This document shows, in pieces, positions 60,701 to 64,000 of a stretch of DNA of 64,000 bases. Every line of letters begins with the position of its first letter. Positions within the stretch are counted from its first letter, which is position 1. The stretch is from Phytomonospora endophytica (GTDB lineage: Bacteria > Actinomycetota > Actinomycetes > Mycobacteriales > Micromonosporaceae). The translations under genes and the position numbers were made by a program. Location of the stretch: positions 129,896 through 193,895 of the forward strand of contig NZ_JACHGT010000011.1 of assembly GCF_014202425.1 (NCBI RefSeq), read 5' to 3'. The notes beneath the pieces were generated by a model. It worked only from the letters and a program-made list of their open reading frames with translations. It made no database searches and was not told the DNA's origin.

Positions 60701-61638
60701 TCCCGCAGTGCCGCCGACAGCGTCGCGAACTCGGCGCGGTCGTCCTCGGCGGAGCCCGTTCCGTGCGCCTCCAGGTAACCCAGATCCTCGGCGGTGACCC
60801 CGGAGGCGTCGAGCGCGCGCCGGACGGAGGTCGCCGCGCCGAGAATGACCGCGTGGATCCGGTCGCCGTCGGCGAGGGCCTCGTCGAGGCGTTTGAGCAC
60901 GACGGCGGCGACGCCGTTGCCGACGACGGTGCCGTCCGAGGCGGCGTCGAAGGCCCGGCACGCACCGGTCGGGGACAGGCCGTATCCCTTGTCCGGCAGG
61001 TATCCCAGCACCTGCGGGACGTGCACGGCGCTGGCCCCGGCGATGGCGAGGTCGACCTCGCCGTTGAGCAGGGCGCCCACCGCAAGCCGCACCGCCGTCA
61101 GCCCGGTGGAGGCACCGGTCTGGACACCGACGGCCGGGCCCGACAGGCCGAGCAGTGCCGCGGTCCGCGCGGCGAGGAAGCCGGAGGCGTTGTCGGCGGC
61201 CAGTTCCAGGCTCGACGCGCGGTCGGCGACGGCCTCCTCGGCGACCTCGCCGAGTTGGTGCCGCAGATAGCCGTGCAGCGGATAGACGTCGTACCCGGCT
61301 CCGGCATAGACGCCCGTGCGGGCCGGTCCGCCGCCGGCGTGACCGGCGTCTTCGAGGGCGTGGTGGGCGACCTCGTAGAAGATGCGGTGCTGCGGATCGG
61401 TGCGCGCGGCCCGATCGGCGGTGAGGCCGAAGAAGGAGGCGTCGAAGGTGGATATGTCACCGAGACCGGCGGCCGCCGCGCGCAGGTCGGGCGACAGCCC
61501 GGCACCCCGCAGTTCGGCCTCGGTGAAGCGGTGCACGTCGACCGTTCCGGCCAGCGCGCGCCGCCAGAACTCCTCGACGGAATCGGCTCCCGGCATGCGG
61601 GCGGACATGCCGATCACGGCGATGCGGTGGTCGTTCAT
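51748..61638 (-). CDS. Pseudo-megasynthase: KS-AT-LLM-linker-C'-A-C with lost catalytic residues
   Basis: 3296 residues from ATG 61638 (RBS GGAGG), one uninterrupted frame. KS (4-410): histidines at 292 and 332 are kept, but the active-site segment reads VQTGASTGL with Ala176 at the cysteine position (codon 61111-61113, GCC), and the usual N-D-G loop before EAHGTGS is deleted. AT (515-855): GHGAGE with Gly603 in place of the nucleophilic serine (codon 59830-59832, GGC), His705 kept, no GQG motif. Luciferase-like monooxygenase of the MupA type (966-1295): WLPGRQS replaces the usual W-T-P-E-R-H-F. Disordered Pro/Glu-rich linker (1296-2125). C-terminal half of a C domain (2125-2345). A domain (2350-2835): A5 NAYGPTE and A7 YYRTGDL kept, the A3 P-loop replaced by DPRRRGPGV near 2499, and the final NGK motif replaced by SGT near 2816. 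Full C domain (2876-3296) with HHVLIDD near 3007. No carrier protein serine motif and no thioesterase. Probably does not work as an assembly line. Confidence 0.85.
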   Translation of the reverse strand: MNDHRIAVIGMSARMPGADSVEEFWRRALAGTVDVHRFTEAELRGAGLSPDLRAAAAGLGDISTFDASFFGLTADRAARTDPQHRIFYEVAHHALEDAGHAGGGPARTGVYAGAGYDVYPLHGYLRHQLGEVAEEAVADRASSLELAADNASGFLAARTAALLGLSGPAVGVQTGASTGLTAVRLAVGALLNGEVDLAIAGASAVHVPQVLGYLPDKGYGLSPTGACRAFDAASDGTVVGNGVAAVVLKRLDEALADGDRIHAVILGAATSVRRALDASGVTAEDLGYLEAHGTGSAEDDRAEFATLSAALREDTDASGFCALGSAKPAIGHLDAAAGLAGFVRAVCAVRSGVIPPLANHTAPDPALSLADSPFRIPAEAADWPDVVGPRVAGVNAVGPGGSDVHVIVAQPPDLRHGTAFGTTAPHVPGLLPISAEHPEALRDLAGAYASRLRQSPVPRLADVVATAALGRRRSRHRLVAYGDNPAELADSLDAYLSGTRSEHYSAYQASDSVRPLFAYSGLAEPGPRATKALYDRCAHFSDILDEASARHQKLTGVPLTPALLGETETTPTIALSAQFAAQAGMTVLWRHLSVRPTLVLGHGAGELAALHAVGAMTLADGIRLTAGFAELVERETPPGGMVAILADKATVDTVMAACPGITLAVVNGPENHVLAGSAGVVDKACRLAKALDLRWQRLPVQRAYHSAQLDGIRASLRALAATVEWRPATVPFVSGLDGTVHPAGWLPDADHVVEQALSPVRFDRVLDHVGEVADAILLEIGPQPALTRLARNAIPGLPTIPSGREDAEVDPFHRAIGELHCAGVAIDWAALVNETDGRRVDLPLYPFRRERHWAGTAAPAPIPTVPIAPSTGDSFMPGTPVGPASPSREAAVIGPTSPPAEAVVGELSPAAAPGSPALTGSGGGHRALAEAIHLAAEAAASAARAAEHLAVQIPQGRAGAHRKTSVPEFGLCFLGHHADGVTRGYGFLRAAAEFADANDFAAIWLPGRQSAPEAGPFPSTVVLAAALAADTTTLRLHATDVVLPAQDTVRLAEEWSMVDSLSGGRVALTLGADGPPADFTPETYPTRHDALDSRVEELRSFWQGAPLRRRVGDGSEVDIHLHPSPVQEKAPLHLSASTEADFARAARLNLPVVTNLIAQDLDTLRANLAVYRDECPDPHVTVLLHTHIAAELGTARREAYAPLARHMRSTPSLFDQLMESLDPPPEGGPERAFQRVYDHFCDTRALIGSVESVRGLVDELVASGVDEIAAIVDFGVDADRVRAGLGLLAEVRAGYVGGGAGSASTVGGSGRTDGSGRADGAGRAGRSGRQVVDAHGVATPEGGEVRTGRRRRADEDAAALEPRRGGPAIEAASSERTPEADDTGSVTPARHEVAERPGRAESRGSVPDAVEGSWVSGRRGVGELPAESRRSVAPAGPGGRGTALAGEAAPTAGPSRSAGPVGPIALGPGDAAGSGTAAGSAGTVDSGGPFASGGPAASEAPAKPFAPETPGNAVFSRRPGVGRPRPDMAEDADSAHVTTANTGSPWTRPALPGGPPSDNKSTLSGAPEPAARALPVDNPPVVDNSEGSDASAASPIADAQDGPTGRAANFGPADAQADPSARAARPAATEWASVPVHGNDFGPRRNDTHPVADSADRAVPHPTDHATPAPAPAPAPAPAPAPAMLPKRPSADPAAESAIAAAVFEAPAEAPSLMRPMSVGDGRASTSRRREFGAAEPVEAEHERATDAPAAVAPQNVDAAVEPAEPSTAQAPTPRRPELPSAYGQRTTPDRPQQHQAPDGDEAAPPVEARRPEPAGFAPPHTGGTTQPEPASFETAPATPPVETRRPEPAGFEAPRAVVDAQAEPAPVTPPVETHRPEPAGFAPPHTGGTTQPEPASFETAPATPPVETRRPEPAGFAPPVETPSPASAGFEPPRTPVNAQPEPAPFEPPPPTPARHPHVIPAEHAAFAPPAAAEPQPSAPGSRPDSPTRPPGRAPEPTSGGFGPAYDADPSADTADPGHDQPRLVAAQPEAVPARPQQVAEAPVPARPETAPAPSHHAVEAPAQPEAARPHHGAETTPQPPRPPVPQQRRPEPDPTPDPDADPTTAPIPLPAPGGAAAPDPAAPDPAYWARVLAPPLPVVAMPADRLRTAAQHGTRAAEDTLLVPKLAAALRAIGADATQPQSSTDTPNRDAIVPLIAGVVATVRRFSGQDDLIVGVPGGLPLRVDLSGDPAFGEVLARVAAGLRDLARHAGSAPESTSFQIAVGFSAPSVEIAWEFVDQGDGIVCRVGHAAEVFDAQSARRFGRYLRDILTAATEDPAQRLSQLDDLSDDDMGALDHWHRGPQVDPVGVTVDELFAGFAARTPQAVAAACGRDSLSYSTLDALANQLAHQLRSLGVRPSDVVGVLMPQDLRLVVTLVAVVKAGAAYLPLDPASGPEGVARILADSRARLTVVEQGLATMLPADAARLHPSPAELDTFPSTTPERVTTPDSPCYVLYDPRRRGPGVVVAHRSLTNLSGWFRRRFRVGAEDRVAAVAGPGTDASVLEIWPALTSGASIVMGGEDVPRDGTTLAEWFGFAKTTIAVLPTGPGETMLALPAQAQPQSLRALIVGGDPLYRRPPAELPYEVVNAYGPTEATVMVTSHPVTPGGTGGVPIGTPIDNTRLYVLDGAGRPLPVGVPGELYIAGDCLASGYLNAASLTAQHFPVDGAGQRYYRTGDLARWNNDGVLEYYGRVTDQVPLGGHKVDPAAVAGVLRARPGIADAAVLALRGPDGAPYLAAFLALEAGAETPAGLDRLFPAYVAPRTWTVLDELPRDASGTHDFTALLAHAPALSTGDAESPRIEGEESPQDPANPPAVEPEPVDKPVDDVLAGPLNNVQKGMTGFFRQFGTALNIPVQVDLSGPLDPAALKDAFTALNTRHHSLRSRFTEHEGEWLQEVLTDTAIPESRLKMLDLTALAEDQRPARADAHAEEARAEDFDLGEGHAWRGVLIRLSEQDWRLILVFHHVLIDDWSRALFVTELAELYNAAVEERPARLPAATQAITHALGEAEPDLARRLTYWTDRLDGVPLDLVLPYDRPGRRDRRRAVQELILPATVVDAAAELGERQDTGPFAVYAAALGVFLSRLAGTENLFLRTHCTLREEPGDETVLASLSLSGALELDLTGDLDFAGLVARTGDDHADGSAHHVTFPRLLEALAEKEGGEPVGDVVQFLFPGSTVSALHFNGVEASFTAEPVHMVPGTIFMCVPAAGGWRLALQYSPGELDEATAVGWLDTWATVLEQLCADPDTPIADL
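55884..56208. repeat. 195-bp period direct repeat in the megasynthase linker
   Basis: Two nearly identical copies of about 120 bp (about 55884-56010 and 56081-56208) are offset by 195 bp, encoding a 65-residue unit with the core [10 protein letters not shown] and [19 protein letters not shown]. Shorter partial copies flank them. Confidence 0.8.
56588..56635. repeat. Hexanucleotide tandem repeat (GCGGGT)n in the megasynthase linker
   Basis: About seven copies of GCGGGT, encoding a Pro-Ala run on the minus strand. The unit is one base shorter than the GCGGGTG array at the window start. Six-base units keep the reading frame whatever the copy number. Confidence 0.9.
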
Positions 61639-61817
61639 TGGCGTCCTCCACTGCACTCGCCCGCGGTCCGCGCCGAGCCGGGTCCGGCGCGCCCCGTCTG
61701 TGCCGAACAGGCGGCGAGTCTAACAACAGGCCTCGAAAGGGGTCGATGTCCGGGCTACGGACCGACCGTACCTGTGCTTTCCTGGACGGCGACCGCGAAT
61801 CCGCCGAAGGAGACACC

Positions 61818-62186
61818 ATGGCACTCGCCGTACAGAACATCGCCTTCGACTGCGACGACGCCTTCACCGTCGCCACGTTCTGGAGTGAGGTCCTCGGCCT
61901 GCCCCTCGACGACGAGGACAATCCGGGCGATCCGGTCGCCTCGATCCGGCGGCCCGGCGGGCCGACGTTCTATTACGAGCACGTCCCGGAACCCAAGACG
62001 GTCAAGAATCGCGTGCACGTCTGCCTGCAGGCCGGCACCGACCGCGACGCCGAGTGCGAGCGCGTCCTCGGGCTCGGCGCGACCGTCGTCGGCGACCACC
62101 GGCGCGAGGACGGCGGCGGGTGGGTCGTGTTCGCCGATCCGGAGGGCAACGAGTTCTGCGTACTGGGGCGGCGAAGCGGCACCTGA
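61818..62186 (+). CDS. VOC-family (glyoxalase/bleomycin resistance-like) protein
   Basis: 122 residues from ATG 61818 with RBS GAAGGAGA. Two betaalphabetabetabeta modules: ALAVQNIAFDCDDAFTVATF and, in the second half, VHVCLQAGTDRDAECERVLG ... WVVFADPEGNEFCVL, the latter with the metal-site glutamate. Substrate unknown. It diverges from the megasynthase gene across 179 bp. Confidence 0.9.
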   Translation: MALAVQNIAFDCDDAFTVATFWSEVLGLPLDDEDNPGDPVASIRRPGGPTFYYEHVPEPKTVKNRVHVCLQAGTDRDAECERVLGLGATVVGDHRREDGGGWVVFADPEGNEFCVLGRRSGT

Positions 62187-62204
62187 CCGCACCCGGGCAC
62201 GAAT

Positions 62205-62232
62205 AAGGCCGGACCCGTATGGGTCCGGCCTT
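62205..62232. terminator. Bidirectional hairpin terminator
   Basis: Perfect 12-bp stem AAGGCCGGACCC / GGGTCCGGCCTT with loop GTAT and TTT at the end, between the convergent VOC gene and the membrane protein at 62248. Confidence 0.92.
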
Positions 62233-62247
62233 TCGGTATCGACAAGG

Positions 62248-62898
62248 TCAGGCCTTGCGGGCCTTCCGCCACATCGCCACCGCCACGGCGATCCCGCCGA
62301 GGCCGAAGATCACGCCGTGGACCATGCGGCCCGCCGGGGGAGTGAAGAACTGGGGCAGCAGGGCGGCCATGCCGACCGCCAGGGGCCATCCGGTCCAGCT
62401 CGCGACCGCGTCGGACTTCACGATCGCGACGGCCGCGAGGATCCCGGAGACGCCGAGGAGCAGCAGGCCGGCGGCGAAGACCGTGATGGCCGCGGGGTGG
62501 AAGCGGAATCCGTCGACGAGCTCCAGCATGGTGATGTCATCGGTCGCGACGCCCCGGACGGCCATCTCGTGCACGCCGAAGATCTCGGCGCCGTAGTACA
62601 GGATCGTCATGCCCGCCCCGATCCATGCCGTGACGACCGCGGCGGTCGCGACCTTCGTGTGCCCGACGAGGGGGCGCAGCGCGTAGAAGCCGAAGGGGAT
62701 CAGCAGGTAGGCCAGGGACGCGAAGAGGTGGGCGGCGATCCACTGGTTCGAGGCCATCGCCTTGAGCCCGTCCATCGTCGTCTCGTCGGCGTAGGGGCGG
62801 AACAGCTGGTAACCGGCGAAGAGGACTCCGGCGGCGGCGAGGGCGGCGGCGCCGAGGCGCGTCGTGGCGGGGCTGGGGGCGGAAGAGACGGTGGACAT
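62248..62898 (-). CDS. Membrane protein, six to seven spans, DUF4386-like
   Basis: 216 residues. Hydrophobic segments at about 14-32, 52-72, 82-104, 130-150, 157-173, 180-200. A loop with ETTMDGLKAMASNQWIAAHL after the first span and RFHPAAI later are consistent with DUF4386-type proteins, but I am not certain of the family. Expression appears tightly controlled: the promoter upstream carries three copies of a GAGCA/TGCTC palindrome. Confidence 0.75.
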   Translation of the reverse strand: MSTVSSAPSPATTRLGAAALAAAGVLFAGYQLFRPYADETTMDGLKAMASNQWIAAHLFASLAYLLIPFGFYALRPLVGHTKVATAAVVTAWIGAGMTILYYGAEIFGVHEMAVRGVATDDITMLELVDGFRFHPAAITVFAAGLLLLGVSGILAAVAIVKSDAVASWTGWPLAVGMAALLPQFFTPPAGRMVHGVIFGLGGIAVAVAMWRKARKA

Positions 62899-62922
62899 CA
62901 GGGGCTCCTTCGAGGGGAAGTG

Positions 62923-62989
62923 TGAGCAGTGCTCTCAACTGAGGAGAAGTAAACACGGAACAGGTGCTCTCTGTCAAGAGCACTGCTCT
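62923..62989 (-). promoter_or_regulatory. Consensus promoter overlapped by AGAGCA/TGCTCT operators
   Basis: Minus-strand -35 TTGACA (62972-62977, perfect) and -10 TTTACT (62948-62953) are 18 bp apart. A 13-bp palindrome AGAGCACTGCTCT (62977-62989) touches the -35, GTGCTCT-N6-AGAGCAC (62964-62983) straddles it, and GAGCAGTGCTC (62924-62934) lies downstream of the start site. The arrangement suggests a TetR-type repressor that is not encoded next to it. Confidence 0.75.
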
Positions 62990-63011
62990 CCCTTATTCGT
63001 GCCACCTCGTA

Positions 63012-64000
63012 TCAGCCCAGGTAGGACCGCATTTTCTGGTGTTCGTCGGGAGTCCGTAGCCCTGGACGAGCATGCGGAAGTTCCCGAAACTCGACTCCCC
63101 GATGAGCCACGCCTTCGGTGACGACGCCAGGACGTCGACCAGCGCGCGCTGCCGGTCGCCCAGCCCGCCGACGGCGGTCCCGGCCGGCACCGGGCCCTCA
63201 GGGAAGGCCATCGGCGAGCGCCACGTCGGCGCCGTTGAGCGCCTGGATCCCCGAGGATTTGCCCAGCGCCGTCAGCAGGAGGCCGAAGGCGTCCGGGCCG
63301 GCCGACTGCTCCAGGGCCAGGGACGCGTAGCCGCGCAGATCCCCGTCCAGGTAAGGCATCCGCTCGTCCTCGGCCTGGTCACCGGTGGCCCACCGGGTCA
63401 GCTCGGCGACCACCTCCGGCCCCGCCTCCAGACCGCGCGTACGGGCCAGGGCGACGGCCGCGGCCCAGCGCACGAGGCCGCGGTCGTCGATCAGGACCGC
63501 CTCCGGCACCGGGCCGGACAGCAGCCCGAGCGCGACGATCGCCGTGGCGGCCACGCCCGCATCCGGGTCGGCGGCCGCGGTGAGCAGGGCGTCGACGTGC
63601 GCGCGGCCCTCGACGGGGAACCAGCCGAGGGTGTAGGCGGCGACGACGCACGTCCGCGGATCGTCCACGTCGAGCAGGGCCGCGACGACCGGAAGGCCCG
63701 CCGCGACGGCGTCGTAGACGCGGACGGTCAGGTGCGCCCGGACGCGGTTCGCCTCGGCCTCGGGGAGGCCGCGAACGAAGTCGTCGATGTCCTCATCGCC
63801 TTTGCGGGCGAGGATCTCGGCGCCACCGGCGCCACCGGCGCCACCGGCGGCCCGCGCCCGCTGAGCGGCGGCGTCGACACCGCCGGGCAGATGCGCCTCG
63901 TCTTAACCGATCGAGACGTGGGCGAGCAGCCCGCACAGGTGATCGCGGCCGGGACTGTCCTCGTCGGCGAGGACTTCGAGCAGGAACGGCACGGCCGGTC
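63012..64000 (-). pseudogene. HEAT-repeat protein gene, broken and cut by the window edge
   Basis: Reading from 64000 leftwards, one frame encodes HEAT-like repeats (VPFLLEVLADEDSPGRDHLC, then after the breaks GYASLALEQSAGPDAFGLLL) to a natural end DEHQKMRSYLG at 63012. It is interrupted by an in-frame TAA at 63903-63905, by a +1 shift in a CCC run near 63206 that gives a stop at 63198, and by a compensating -1 shift near 63052. A short GGA-repeat run (GGCGCCACC units, about 63820-63845) lies after the TAA. The 5' end is outside the window. The two indels could be sequencing errors in homopolymers, but the TAA in such a GC-rich gene is harder to explain that way. Confidence 0.7.

Overview
The window is very GC-rich (about 70%), with GTG starts, tightly overlapping ATGA/GTGA operons, AfsR/SARP, SigE-like and HicAB genes and a korAB plus second-complex-I neighbourhood. 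This points to an actinomycete chromosome of the Streptomyces/Glycomyces/Micromonospora kind; I cannot name the genus from sequence alone. No rRNA, tRNA, CRISPR array, integrase or insertion sequence is visible.

Layout. (1) 1-660: gene-free tandem repeats. (2) 664-8998: two tandem copies of a module, each with an ABC-2 exporter on the minus strand diverging from a DesK/NarL-type histidine kinase and response regulator on the plus strand. (3) 9007-9587: hicAB. (4) 9641-14940: an OmpR-type two-component system diverging from a four-gene lipoprotein/adaptor/ATPase/permease (MacB-like) operon. (5) 15063-20922: a DsbA-like protein, a small secreted protein, a TetR regulator diverging from a zinc-less quinone oxidoreductase through two strong palindromes, a hairpin-repeat array, a 4TM holin-like protein and three small related membrane proteins. 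(6) 20972-23930: korAB, 2-oxoacid:ferredoxin oxidoreductase. (7) 24144-28527: two SigE-like sigma factors, each overlapping a bitopic membrane protein gene, separated by a surface-type membrane protein. (8) 28620-40306: a second, partial complex I locus, nuoA-B-(DUF2252)-(secreted peptide)-C-H-I-J-(RelE/Phd toxin-antitoxin)-K-L-M-N, without nuoD, E, F or G. (9) 40303-48136: flavodoxin-fold reductase with XRE regulator, HtpX, oxidoreductase, hydrolase, APC transporter, LuxR-type regulator and a DUF2797-like protein. (10) 48203-61638: an AfsR-type regulator, a YajQ protein, and one 3296-residue PKS/NRPS-like protein. (11) 61818-64000: VOC protein, an operator-controlled membrane protein and a broken HEAT-repeat gene.

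The most unusual object is the 3296-residue PKS/NRPS-like protein at 51748-61638. It is a single uninterrupted frame with KS, AT, luciferase-like monooxygenase, a partial C, A and C domains. The KS cysteine is alanine, the AT serine is glycine, the adenylation P-loop and the C-terminal lysine motif are lost, the monooxygenase signature residues are replaced, and no carrier or release domain can be found. It looks like a pseudo-megasynthase kept as a full-length protein. Second in interest is the NADH-module-less complex I beside korAB, which fits a ferredoxin-fed proton pump and is interrupted by a kinase-fold gene, a small secreted peptide and a toxin-antitoxin pair.
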